Made by a program: the position numbers and the translations under genes. DNA of 64,000 nt from Neisseriaceae bacterium PsAf. GTDB lineage: Bacteria > Pseudomonadota > Gammaproteobacteria > Burkholderiales > Neisseriaceae. This document shows, in pieces, positions 49,557 to 58,304 of the stretch (positions are counted from its first letter, which is position 1; every line of letters begins with the position of its first letter). The stretch is from contig WNLJ01000016.1 in assembly GCA_017114885.1 (NCBI GenBank), positions 1 to 64,000 of the forward strand, written 5' to 3'. The notes beneath the pieces are model-generated. The model was not told where the DNA came from, did not search any database, and worked only from the letters and a program-made list of their open reading frames with translations.

Positions 49557-49678
49557 AGCGACGTACTAGGAAACTAAGAAAAGATAGCATACTTCGCAGC
49601 ACGTCGTAAATCCAAAGTTTAGATTAACTATACTTTTTCATAATTGATAAGAGCTTTTTAAATAAAGCTCTTTTTTTT
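49557..49678 (+). ncRNA. Candidate small regulatory RNA near prpD
   Basis: No open frame of any size starts after the promoter, and a rho-independent terminator ends the unit, giving an RNA of about 120 bases. CGACGT at its 5' end can pair with ACGTCG about 40 bases later; AAAGT/ACTTT form a second short hairpin; the third is the terminator (GAGCTTT/AAAGCTC plus U8). It runs towards the end of prpD. In Neisseria, twin small RNAs repress the methylcitrate genes, which makes this position notable, but I see no proof of homology and found only one copy. Confidence 0.5.
49649..49678 (+). terminator. Terminator of candidate small RNA
   Basis: GAGCTTT (49651-49657) and AAAGCTC (49664-49670) form the stem, followed by eight T residues. 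Confidence 0.85.
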
Positions 49679-49750
49679 ATTCATTTGCCTCTATGCCCGC
49701 ATTAATTTATAAAAGTTCACCATGACCATAAAAATTAATTAAATAATCGA

Positions 49751-49785
49751 AAAGGCTTTGATATTTAGAATATCAAAGCCTTTTT
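49751..49785. terminator. Terminator after prpD
   Basis: AAAGGCTTTGATATT pairs with AATATCAAAGCCTTT around a three-base loop, 20 bases beyond the prpD stop. Confidence 0.9.
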
Positions 49786-49805
49786 AACTCAAAATATCGA
49801 TTTTT

Positions 49806-51296
49806 TTATAGAACAAATAAATTAACGAATTGATTAACTTCTGTCGTTTCTAATTTTTTCGCATCCACACACAAATCAAAAATTTGCGCACAACGTTGAG
49901 GTACGAATCTAGTTGCTAGATTATTTTTGAATTTCTCTTCTAGCAAAGGAATCCCTTCTTGACGACGACGACGACGACGATGTCCTATCGGATATTCTAC
50001 TTCTACTTTTTCAGTTGAAGTACCATCTTTAAAAAATACTTGTACTGCATTAGCAATCGAACGTTTATCAGATTCTAAATATTCTTTGCTGTAACGAGGA
50101 TCTTCTACAATCTCCATCTTTTTTCTTAATTCATCAATAATTGGGTGACTTTGATGAAATTCATCTTCATAGTTCTCTGCCACCAAATCACCAAAAATCA
50201 AAGGAACTGCTGTCATGTATTGAATACAATGATCTATATCTGCTGGATTGGCTAAAGGGCCCTCTTTTGAAATAATACGGATTGCTGATTCGTGCGTGGT
50301 AATGACAATCTTTTCTATTTCATCTAATCTATCTTTGACTTCTGGATGTAATTTTACCGCTGCTTCACAAGCTGTTTGCGCATGAAATTCCGCAGGAAAA
50401 CTAATCTTAAATAAGATATTTTCCATCACATAGTCTTTAAATGCTTGAGGCAATTTAAACACTCTATCTTTTTTATCCTTAGTTGCTAAGTCCTTATTGG
50501 TGTGACTAAATAAAATATCATAAAAACCCCATTGTGGTGCGGTCAACACTCCAGGAATCCCCATTTCTCCTTTTAAAGCCACCATGGCCAAAAATACACC
50601 ACGACTGGTTGCATCGCCTGCCGCCCAGGATTTACGAGAACCTGCGTTTGGCGCGTGCCGATAAGTCCGCAAAGCAGCACCATCTACAAATGCATGTGAT
50701 ATTGCCGATAGCAATTGTTCTCTATTGACACCCAGTAATTTTGCTGATACCGCAGTAGAAGCCACTCTTACCAATAAAACATGATCTAATCCAACTCGAT
50801 TAAAAGAATTTTCCAATGCCAGAATTCCCTGAATTTCATGTGCTTGAATCATTGATTCGAGAACTGTGCGCATCGTCAAAGCAGGCTTGCCTTCACTTAA
50901 ATTTTTTCTGGATAAATAATCCGACACCGCTAAAATAGCGCCTAAATTATCCGAAGGATGCCCCCACTCTGCTGCCAACCAAGTATCGTTATAATCCAGC
51001 CAGCGTACAATACAACCAATATCCCAAGCAGCGCGTACAGGATCTAGACTATAACTAGTACCTGGCACTCTAGCACCATTAGGAACAATGGTATCTGCTA
51101 CGATTGGGCCAAGATGCTTCGTACATTCAGGAAATTTTAAAGCCAACAATCCACAACCTAGTGTATCCATTAAACAATTTCTTGCCGTATCTAAGGCTTC
51201 TTTTGAAAAATTAGGCTCGGCCAGAACATAATCCGCAATTTTTTGAATCACTTCATCATATTCTGGGCGATTATTAATCTCTACATTACTCGACAT
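49806..51296 (-). CDS. prpD: 2-methylcitrate dehydratase PrpD
   Basis: Dehydrates 2-methylcitrate in the methylcitrate cycle for propionyl-CoA catabolism. The 496-residue protein follows the family along its length: [29 protein letters not shown] (about 97-116), [14 protein letters not shown] and the C-terminal [16 protein letters not shown]. The run of six arginines comes from six CGT codons in a row, while relatives have about four. It ends the operon and is followed by a terminator. The order prpB-prpC-prpD is typical. Confidence 0.95.
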   Translation of the reverse strand: MSSNVEINNRPEYDEVIQKIADYVLAEPNFSKEALDTARNCLMDTLGCGLLALKFPECTKHLGPIVADTIVPNGARVPGTSYSLDPVRAAWDIGCIVRWLDYNDTWLAAEWGHPSDNLGAILAVSDYLSRKNLSEGKPALTMRTVLESMIQAHEIQGILALENSFNRVGLDHVLLVRVASTAVSAKLLGVNREQLLSAISHAFVDGAALRTYRHAPNAGSRKSWAAGDATSRGVFLAMVALKGEMGIPGVLTAPQWGFYDILFSHTNKDLATKDKKDRVFKLPQAFKDYVMENILFKISFPAEFHAQTACEAAVKLHPEVKDRLDEIEKIVITTHESAIRIISKEGPLANPADIDHCIQYMTAVPLIFGDLVAENYEDEFHQSHPIIDELRKKMEIVEDPRYSKEYLESDKRSIANAVQVFFKDGTSTEKVEVEYPIGHRRRRRRQEGIPLLEEKFKNNLATRFVPQRCAQIFDLCVDAKKLETTEVNQFVNLFVL

Positions 51297-51338
51297 TCTC
51301 TCTCCTTAACGATTTTTAAGCGGTTTAAAATCACGCAA

Positions 51339-52433
51339 CTAATGACCAACATATTCTGCACTTGGTCTAATAATTCTATTATCTGCTCTTTGCTCAAATA
51401 CATGAGCCATCCAACCAGTTGAGCGAGCACACACAAAAATAGGCGTAAATAGACTAGTTGGGATGTGCATGAAATGATAAGCACTGGCATGATAAAAGTC
51501 TGCATTAGGAAATAATTTCTTCTCATCCCACATAACTTTTTCTATCATTTCTGAAATTGGATATAGACTTGTATCTCCTACTTCTTCAGAAAGTTCTTTG
51601 GCCATCTTTTTGATGACTTCATTTCTTGGATCAGAATCTTTATAAATTGCATGCCCAAATCCCATAATCAAGGCTTTTTTCTCTAGTCGTTTCAATGTTC
51701 CCTCTTTGGCCTCTTAAACTGTCTTATATTCACTAATCATTTCCATAGCTGCCTCATTAGCACCTCCATGCAAAGGACCACGCAAAGAACCAATCGCACC
51801 TGTAATACAAGAATACAAATCAGATAGAGTAGATGCACACACCCGTGCAGTAAAAGTAGAAGCATTAAATTCATGCTCTGCATATAAAATCAAAGAGCTG
51901 TTCATGACCTTAGTATGTAATTTACTCGGTTTTTGATCCAACATCATGGCCAAGAAATGTCCAGCATAAGAAGGTTCTTCTGATTGACAAGAAATACGTT
52001 TACCAAAATGAGAAAATTGATACCAATAGCATAAAATACTTGGCAATATTGCTAATATTCTTATCGCTGTTTCTTCTTGATGAGAAAAATTTAATTCTGG
52101 TTCCATGGTTCCTAATGCAGATATTCCCGTTCTTAATACGTCCATAGGATGACTACTGGCAGATAAATTTTCCAATATTGTCTTAAGTGCAAATGGAAGC
52201 TCTCTTTGATGTTGCAAATTCGTTTCAAAATCTTTTAATTGTGCTCGGTTGGGCAGTTCTCCAAACAACAATAAATAAGCCACCTCTTCAAATGAAGCAT
52301 GCACTGCTAATTCTCGAACATCATATCCTCGATAAGTTAAGCCTGCACCTTCTTTACCAACCGTACTTAATGCGGTTTTTCCCGCCACTTGACCTCTTAA
52401 ACCTGCCCCTGACAAAACTTTTTTATCTGTCAT
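51339..52433 (-). pseudogene. prpC: 2-methylcitrate synthase PrpC with in-frame stop
   Basis: Citrate-synthase family enzyme joining propionyl-CoA and oxaloacetate. The frame from ATG 52433 reads 239 residues through HGGANEAAMEMISEYKTV to a TAA at 51716-51714. The same frame continues as [20 protein letters not shown] with no shift and ends at 51339 with [13 protein letters not shown]. The joined length of 364 is near normal. The stop separates the two catalytic histidine regions (GGANE and GFGHAIY), so the truncated enzyme should be inactive. Either the methylcitrate pathway is lost, or this is one wrong base, or another citrate synthase substitutes. Confidence 0.92.
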
Positions 52434-52449
52434 TGTATAATCCTTTCAA

Positions 52450-53337
52450 TTACTTATTTTTATTTTTAGCATACAACTCATCTAATTTATCTTCATAAGC
52501 TTGATAATTTAAGAATTCGTATAATTCTTTACGTGTTTGCATGATATCAATCAAATCTTTTTGTGTGCCTTTTTCTCTTATCTCCCGATATACTTTTAAG
52601 GCCGCAGCATTCATTGCACGATAAGCAGCACAACAATATAAAACAATATCCACATTAACCGACGCTAATTCATCTTTAGTGAATAATGGCGTATAGCCAA
52701 ATTCAGTAATATTAGCCAAAATAGGCACTTTAACTGCCTGTTTCACTTGCTGATACATAGCTAATTCGGTAATAGCTTCTGGAAAAATCATATCTGCTCC
52801 TGCTTCTACATAAGCACAGCATCTATCAATAGCTTGATTTAAACCTTCTGACGCTAAGGCATCTGTTCTGGCCATAATCACAAAATTTTCATCAGTTCTA
52901 GCATCCACTGCCGCTTTGATTCGATCCACCATTTCTTCTTTAGAAGTAATCGCTTTATTGGGTCTATGACCACAACGTTTATTTCCCGCTTGATCTTCAA
53001 TATGTACTGCTGCCACCCCAGCTTTAATAAAAGAGCGAATGGTTCGTGCAATATTAAAAGCACCTCCCCAACCGGTATCAATATCGACTAATATAGGCAA
53101 CGAGGTTGCTTCTGCTATTCTTCTTGCATCAATTAAAACATCATCCATGGTGCTAATACCTAAATCAGGCAATCCAAGAGAATTAGCAGCTACACCTCCT
53201 CCTGAAATATACAAGGCTTTATAACCGACGGCCTCCGCCATTTTTGCTGTATAGGCTGTCATCGTTCCCACTACTTGTAATGGAGATTCTTCTTGAACCA
53301 CTTCCCTAAATTTTTGACCTGCGCTAATGACACTCAT
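52450..53337 (-). CDS. prpB: 2-methylisocitrate lyase PrpB
   Basis: Cleaves 2-methylisocitrate to succinate and pyruvate. The 295-residue protein has the DIDTGWGG metal-binding motif (about 86-93), the catalytic KRCGHRPNK loop (about 121-129) and FPEAIT. It is upstream of prpC and its start overlaps the GntR stop by four bases (ATGA), so regulator and enzyme are translationally linked. Confidence 0.96.
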   Translation of the reverse strand: MSVISAGQKFREVVQEESPLQVVGTMTAYTAKMAEAVGYKALYISGGGVAANSLGLPDLGISTMDDVLIDARRIAEATSLPILVDIDTGWGGAFNIARTIRSFIKAGVAAVHIEDQAGNKRCGHRPNKAITSKEEMVDRIKAAVDARTDENFVIMARTDALASEGLNQAIDRCCAYVEAGADMIFPEAITELAMYQQVKQAVKVPILANITEFGYTPLFTKDELASVNVDIVLYCCAAYRAMNAAALKVYREIREKGTQKDLIDIMQTRKELYEFLNYQAYEDKLDELYAKNKNK

Positions 53338-54044
53338 TTGCTTTTTTCTCCTTGTTCTTTTTGTCCATAGAAATGCTGCAACATCTTAGCTTGCGCTTCT
53401 TGTATGTGCCTTTTCATTAATAACTCTGCTAACTCCCCGTCTTTTTTTTGTAATGCCTCTACAATTCTATAATGCTCTTCAAAGGCTTGCTCTCGTCGAT
53501 GAGAAACAGTTAGAAATCGCTGACGGTACATTCTAATCAATTGATATAAATCTATTCCTAATAATCTGGCCAACATTTCATTGCCAGAACTCACAATAAT
53601 ACGATAATGAAAGTCGTAATCTTCATCATAAGTAAAAGAATGAGAAATATTTAGATTACTTAAATTTTTACGATGCTTTTCCAGTAATTTAAACAAACGA
53701 TCCACTTCATTACTACTAATTTTCTCAGCAGCTAGTCGACAAGCCAGCCCTTCTAAAGAGGCGCGAATTTGATACAGCTCAATTAATTCATCCATAGTCA
53801 AAGAAACCACTCTTGCACCAACATGTGGAATACGCACCACCAATTTTTGTCCCTCCAATCGATTAATCGCCTCTCTCAAAGGCCCTCGACTAATACCATA
53901 GGCGTCTGCAATTTCCTGTTCTGAAATTTTGGCTCCTGGTTCTAAATTACCTTGAATAATTGAATTAAGAATATCTAAATAAACTCGTTCTGAATGAGTG
54001 GCTGTATTGACTGCAATGGATTTTTCTGATTTTGATTTATTCAT
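53334..54044 (-). CDS. GntR-family (FCD) regulator of the prp operon
   Basis: 236-residue FadR-subfamily regulator. A winged helix-turn-helix (about 20-90) shows [21 protein letters not shown], followed by an FCD ligand-binding domain (about 98-220) with the histidine/aspartate metal residues in [14 protein letters not shown] and [10 protein letters not shown]. In betaproteobacteria this type replaces PrpR in front of prpBCD and probably senses a methylcitrate-pathway intermediate. First gene of the operon, divergent from the nucleoside hydrolase, with a dyad operator candidate between. Confidence 0.85.
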   Translation of the reverse strand: MNKSKSEKSIAVNTATHSERVYLDILNSIIQGNLEPGAKISEQEIADAYGISRGPLREAINRLEGQKLVVRIPHVGARVVSLTMDELIELYQIRASLEGLACRLAAEKISSNEVDRLFKLLEKHRKNLSNLNISHSFTYDEDYDFHYRIIVSSGNEMLARLLGIDLYQLIRMYRQRFLTVSHRREQAFEEHYRIVEALQKKDGELAELLMKRHIQEAQAKMLQHFYGQKEQGEKSK

Positions 54045-54069
54045 AAAACGAGTTTAATATATCGATTAA

Positions 54070-54147
54070 TTGTTAACAAAATGTTGCTAAATCTAGTTTA
54101 ATATAGCAATTATCAATTTTAGCAATCAGATTAAATTTTGTTAACAA
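54070..54147. promoter_or_regulatory. Nested dyad: likely GntR operator region
   Basis: TTGTTAACAAAAT (54070-54082) and its exact reverse complement ATTTTGTTAACAA (54135-54147) frame the divergent gap, and each contains the palindrome TTGTTAACAA. Inside lies a second pair, TTGCTAAA and TTTAGCAA. A TATAAT at 54174-54179 is just outside on the plus side and TATATT for gntR on the other. Confidence 0.6.
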
Positions 54148-54214
54148 TAATGTTTTGTCGTGCTATTTAAGGGTATAATTTTAACCACAATCAGATTTAT
54201 GAATAGGCTTTTAT

Positions 54215-55183
54215 ATGACCCAACTTTCCCATTCTGAGATACCGAATATTATTATAGATACCGATCCTGGTATTGACGACTGTGCTGCGATTTTATTTGC
54301 CTTAGGCTTAGAAAAGATGGGTTTGCTCAATCTATTAGCATTAACTACTGTCGCGGGCAATGTCCCCTTGGACTATACACAAAAAAATGCTCGTATTATT
54401 TGTGATTGGGCAGATAGAAGTGATGTACCGGTTTATGCAGGTGCCAAGCAACCAATTATTAAATCTCTTATCACAGCAGATGACGTGCATGGCAACACAG
54501 GATTAGGCGATGCCCCTTTGCATGAGCCCAAAACACCCTTACAAGCACAATCTACGATCTCTTTTTTAATCCAAACATTAACAGAAGCTGAAAAGAACTC
54601 TATTACCCTATGTGCCATTGGGCCTTTAACCAACATTGCTCTTGCCCTTAAAGCAAATCCAGAATGCAAACAGGGTATTAAGGAATTAGTGATTATGGGT
54701 GGTTCCTATTTAAATATATGCAATATTACCCCCAATGCTGAATTTAATTTTTTTGTGGACCCGATTGCCACTAAAATTATTTTAGAATCTGAGTTGCCTA
54801 TTCGTCTATTTCCTTTAGATGTCACCCATAAAGCCTGCATTACCACGCCTAGAATGGACCAATTACGACAATTAGCGAATAAAAATGGTCCCAGAATTGC
54901 TAATTTGTTACAAAGTTATAGTCGTTATGATATTCAGGAATTTGGCCTAGAAGGAGGCCCTTTGCATGACCCTTGCACGATTGGTTATATTGCTCAACCG
55001 GACTTATTTACTGCTAAAGCTGTTTTTGCTGATATTGAAACCAATCACGGTTTAATGGAGGGAGCAATGCAGGTAGATTGGAATCAGAAATTAGATAAAA
55101 AACCTAATGTTGATTGGTTTTATGAAGTAAAGGCAGATGCCTTTTTTGAATTATTTACACAAGCCATCTCGAAACTGCCTTAA
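54215..55183 (+). CDS. Pyrimidine/purine nucleoside hydrolase (IunH/Rih family)
   Basis: Hydrolyses ribonucleosides to base and ribose. The 322-residue protein has the calcium-binding DTDPGIDDCAAILFAL (about 16-31), the NTGLGDAPL stretch, VIMGGSYL, FNFFVDPIAT and GGPLHDPCTIGY with the third conserved aspartate. It is monomer-length for the family and could be a RihA/RihB type; substrate is not decidable by eye. It is divergent from gntR and linked by four bases to the DUF1289 gene. Confidence 0.92.
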   Translation: MTQLSHSEIPNIIIDTDPGIDDCAAILFALGLEKMGLLNLLALTTVAGNVPLDYTQKNARIICDWADRSDVPVYAGAKQPIIKSLITADDVHGNTGLGDAPLHEPKTPLQAQSTISFLIQTLTEAEKNSITLCAIGPLTNIALALKANPECKQGIKELVIMGGSYLNICNITPNAEFNFFVDPIATKIILESELPIRLFPLDVTHKACITTPRMDQLRQLANKNGPRIANLLQSYSRYDIQEFGLEGGPLHDPCTIGYIAQPDLFTAKAVFADIETNHGLMEGAMQVDWNQKLDKKPNVDWFYEVKADAFFELFTQAISKLP

Positions 55184-55186
55184 TTT

Positions 55187-55441
55187 ATGATGCAACAACT
55201 AGAATTTTTTGATATTCCTAGCCCATGTCGGCGAATTTGTCAGACCAATTCAAAAGGATATTGTATTGGTTGCTTTCGTAATCGAGAGGAGCGATTGCAT
55301 TGGAACGAATTTTCTAATGAACAGCGGCGCATCATACTACGGCGTTGTCACGCAAGAAGAGTTAAAGCCATAAGAGAAAGAAAAGCTGCTCTAGAGCGTG
55401 AAAACGAACAAACACCAGAACAAACTAGTTTTTTTGATTAA
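55187..55441 (+). CDS. DUF1289 family protein
   Basis: 84-residue DUF1289 protein. The conserved core is SPCRRICQTNSKGYCIGCFR with three or four cysteines (a likely metal or Fe-S site), followed by EERLHWNEFSNEQRRIILRR. Role unknown, though often beside small metabolic genes. It starts three bases after the nucleoside hydrolase stop. Confidence 0.88.
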   Translation: MMQQLEFFDIPSPCRRICQTNSKGYCIGCFRNREERLHWNEFSNEQRRIILRRCHARRVKAIRERKAALERENEQTPEQTSFFD

Positions 55442-55444
55442 GAC

Positions 55445-56458
55445 ATGAATACTCAAGCAACTATTTTAATTACAGGAGGAGCTGGTTTTATTGGGCGGCA
55501 TGTGGCCGAACATTTTGTGCTTAACTATCCCAACTATCACTGTATTATCTTGGATAATCTTACCTACTCGGGTAATCTTCACAATCTCGCTTCTATTGAA
55601 CAACGACCTAATTTTACTTTTATGCAAGCAGATATCAATAATTTTGAAACAGTTCAACACATCATTCAAGATTATCACATTCAAGGAGTGATTCATCTAG
55701 CAGCTGAAACACATGTTGATAATTCTATTCACTCGCCTATTCCTTTTGTACAAACCAATGTTCTGGGTACTACCAATCTACTAGAGGCTTGCCGAAATTA
55801 TTTAGAAAAACATCCCACGCCTAACTTCAAATACCTACAGATTTCAACCGATGAAGTGTTTGGCAGCATAAATACTCCTTTATTTTTTGACGAACAGAGT
55901 GCTTATCAACCACGCTCTCCTTACTCTGCCTCTAAGGCTTCAGCTGACCATTTAGTCATGGCCTATCGCCATACTTACAAATTCCCTGCCATGATTTCTT
56001 ATGCCACTAATAATTACGGACCTTATCAATATCCTGAAAAATTAATTCCGAATACAATTGCTCATGCTTTAGCAAAAAAGCCTATTCCAATTTATGGAAA
56101 TGGGCAACAGGTACGAGATTGGATTGCAGTCCCTGATCATGTTAACGCCATTGAGCGTATATTTCATCATGGCATGATAGGTGAAACATATGCTGTTAGT
56201 GCACATCATGAATACGCCAATTTGGAAATTGTAAGTAAAATATGCCTTTATATGGAAAAAAAATTGGGCTACCCTGAAAATACTCTCACCAATTTAATTA
56301 CTCATGTTGAGGATAGACCTGGTCATGATTTTCGTTATGCCTTAAATTCGAGCAAAATAGAGCAAGCATTACACTGGCAACCCGTATTCGCTTTTGATGA
56401 CTATTTAATATACACTATCAACTGGTATCTTACGCACCCTGAATGGTTACAACAATGA
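55445..56458 (+). CDS. rfbB: dTDP-glucose 4,6-dehydratase
   Basis: Converts dTDP-glucose to dTDP-4-keto-6-deoxyglucose. The 337-residue short-chain dehydrogenase-like protein has the NAD motif GGAGFIGRHV (about 10-19), the HLAAETHVD segment, STDEVFG, catalytic YSASKA and NNYGPYQYPEKLIP. The product feeds rhamnose and related deoxysugars. It overlaps rfbC by four bases (ATGA). Genes rfbA and rfbD are not in the window. Confidence 0.95.
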   Translation: MNTQATILITGGAGFIGRHVAEHFVLNYPNYHCIILDNLTYSGNLHNLASIEQRPNFTFMQADINNFETVQHIIQDYHIQGVIHLAAETHVDNSIHSPIPFVQTNVLGTTNLLEACRNYLEKHPTPNFKYLQISTDEVFGSINTPLFFDEQSAYQPRSPYSASKASADHLVMAYRHTYKFPAMISYATNNYGPYQYPEKLIPNTIAHALAKKPIPIYGNGQQVRDWIAVPDHVNAIERIFHHGMIGETYAVSAHHEYANLEIVSKICLYMEKKLGYPENTLTNLITHVEDRPGHDFRYALNSSKIEQALHWQPVFAFDDYLIYTINWYLTHPEWLQQ

Positions 56459-57000
56459 TAGAAAACACGAGTTTACCTGATTGTAAATTAATCACCCCTA
56501 ATGTGCATAAAGACCATAGGGGCTACTTTTTGGAAATATTTCAGCAAAATGATTATGCTCAGGTTTTAGGTTTTCACTTGGTGCAAATTAATGAAAGTTT
56601 TTCTCATTATGGTGTTATTAGAGGTTTACACGCACAGACAAAGCCTTTCACTCAAGCAAAAATCATACAAGTATTATCAGGTAAAATATTAGATGTGGTC
56701 GTGGATATTCGCCCAGATTCAATTACCTTCGGTCAAGTAATGACTACCCTCATGAACGACCGCCAGAAACAACAACTTTTAATCCCCGAAGGTTTTTTAC
56801 ATGGTTATGCTGTCTTATCTGAATACGCAACCATACAATACTATGTAAACGCTCCTTACTCTCCTGGGCATGAAATTGGTGTTCGATATGATGATCCTCA
56901 ATTAAATATCAACTGGATGCTTCTACCAAGTGAGCGCATTATTTCTGAAAAAGACTTATCACTGCCTACTTACCAACAACTAATCTCTAAAATTACTTGA
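56455..57000 (+). CDS. rfbC: dTDP-4-dehydrorhamnose 3,5-epimerase
   Basis: Epimerises dTDP-4-keto-6-deoxyglucose to the rhamnose configuration. The 181-residue cupin has DHRGYFLEIF (about 24-33), the catalytic histidine in GLHAQTKPFTQAK, VDIRPDS and GFLHGYAVLS. I use ATG 56455 inside the rfbB stop. A conserved NWMLLPS segment ends it. Its partner RfbD is not nearby. Confidence 0.93.
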   Translation: MIENTSLPDCKLITPNVHKDHRGYFLEIFQQNDYAQVLGFHLVQINESFSHYGVIRGLHAQTKPFTQAKIIQVLSGKILDVVVDIRPDSITFGQVMTTLMNDRQKQQLLIPEGFLHGYAVLSEYATIQYYVNAPYSPGHEIGVRYDDPQLNINWMLLPSERIISEKDLSLPTYQQLISKIT

Positions 57001-57053
57001 AAGAAGTATTGGATTAGGTTATAAACTTCAAGAAATTAACAGTTATTTTTTTT

Positions 57054-58298
57054 ATGAAATTAAGTTCACCCTTATCTCAGAGTTTTAATTGGCTTCGCCA
57101 AATATTCTTTCTACTACTGTGCCTTGTTACGCCTGCACTGGTTGTTAGTAATATCCCTAATATTCTACAAAATCATTGGATCAGTATATTGGTTATTGCT
57201 CTGACCTTTATTTTATCTAATATTACCCTTAAAGAAATCCAATACGTTCCAGGGTATCAGACTGCTATATATATTACTTCTACTGTTTTTGTTTGGTTCG
57301 CAATTTTACTTTTATTCGTTATGGTATTCCGACTGCCTTATTCTCGTAGTTATGTGATGTTAGGTGGGGTCATGGTCTTATTAGTAATGCTACTCGATGC
57401 ATACCTTAATCGACAGAAAAGACACCGAATTGGCTATATTCCAACCTATGATCAATATGATTTAAGATCGGTAATGAAAGATCAAAAGTTTGTTTTGATT
57501 GAAGAACCAAAACTACCTGAAGAGCCAATTGAGTATTTAGTCGTGGATTTAAATCATCCTCAATTAAGTAGTGATTGGTTAAAATTTATTTCTAATTGTA
57601 GCTTACAAAACATTACCGTCATCAACGCCAAGCAACTTTTAGAATCTTATACAGGAAGAGTTACCATTGATCGCTTAAGTGAAAATGAGCTAGGAACTCT
57701 GCAACCTTCTTATCTATATAGCAAGTTAAAAAGATTGATAGATATTTTTTCTATTATTTTATCCCTACCACTATTAATTCCCATCTTACTTATTACTGCC
57801 GTCATTATTAAACTAGAAAGTAAAGGCCCTGCTATTTTTACCCAAAAACGTGTGGGCTATAGAGGTAAAGAGTTTAAGATATATAAATTTAGAAGTATGT
57901 ACACAGATTCAGAAGAACAAGGTGCTCAATTTGCTTCTTTAGGGGATCAACGCGTCACCCCTTTTGGAAAAATTATTCGTAAATTAAGAATTGATGAACT
58001 CCCTCAATTTTTTAATATTATTAAAGGAAATATGAGCCTTATCGGGCCAAGACCAGAACAAAAAACCTTTGTCGAACAATTTGAAAACGAAATTCCTTTT
58101 TATAATTATCGCCATATTGTTAAACCCGGTATATCAGGTTGGGCTCAGGTTAATCAGGGTTATGCATCAGGCACCAGTGAAACCTTTGTCAAAATCGAAT
58201 ATGATTTGTTTTATATCAAATACTTTTCATTTTCTTTAGATTTTCTGATTTTTCTCAAAACCATCAAGACTATTTTTACTGGTTTCGGCGCCCGATAA
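57054..58298 (+). CDS. Undecaprenyl-phosphate sugar phosphotransferase (initiating transferase)
   Basis: 414-residue bacterial sugar transferase (Pfam family of WcaJ/WbaP/PglC). The N-terminal half has several membrane helices (about 15-110), then a soluble linker. The C-terminal core has the reentrant helix (about 232-250), KLESKGPAIFTQKRVGYRG, IYKFRSMYTDSEE, LRKLRIDELPQFFNII and LIGPRPEQ. It transfers a sugar phosphate to lipid carrier to begin capsule, O-antigen or glycan synthesis. Donor sugar cannot be predicted. It follows rfbBC and may use related sugars. Confidence 0.93.
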   Translation: MKLSSPLSQSFNWLRQIFFLLLCLVTPALVVSNIPNILQNHWISILVIALTFILSNITLKEIQYVPGYQTAIYITSTVFVWFAILLLFVMVFRLPYSRSYVMLGGVMVLLVMLLDAYLNRQKRHRIGYIPTYDQYDLRSVMKDQKFVLIEEPKLPEEPIEYLVVDLNHPQLSSDWLKFISNCSLQNITVINAKQLLESYTGRVTIDRLSENELGTLQPSYLYSKLKRLIDIFSIILSLPLLIPILLITAVIIKLESKGPAIFTQKRVGYRGKEFKIYKFRSMYTDSEEQGAQFASLGDQRVTPFGKIIRKLRIDELPQFFNIIKGNMSLIGPRPEQKTFVEQFENEIPFYNYRHIVKPGISGWAQVNQGYASGTSETFVKIEYDLFYIKYFSFSLDFLIFLKTIKTIFTGFGAR

Positions 58299-58304
58299 AA
58301 TTCA

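Larger units (their letters stand above)
49247..49805. other. Intergenic region between secA and prpD
   Basis: This 559-base gap contains no protein gene. It contains the secA upstream region, the candidate small RNA gene at 49557-49678 on the plus strand and the terminator of prpD. Confidence 0.7.
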
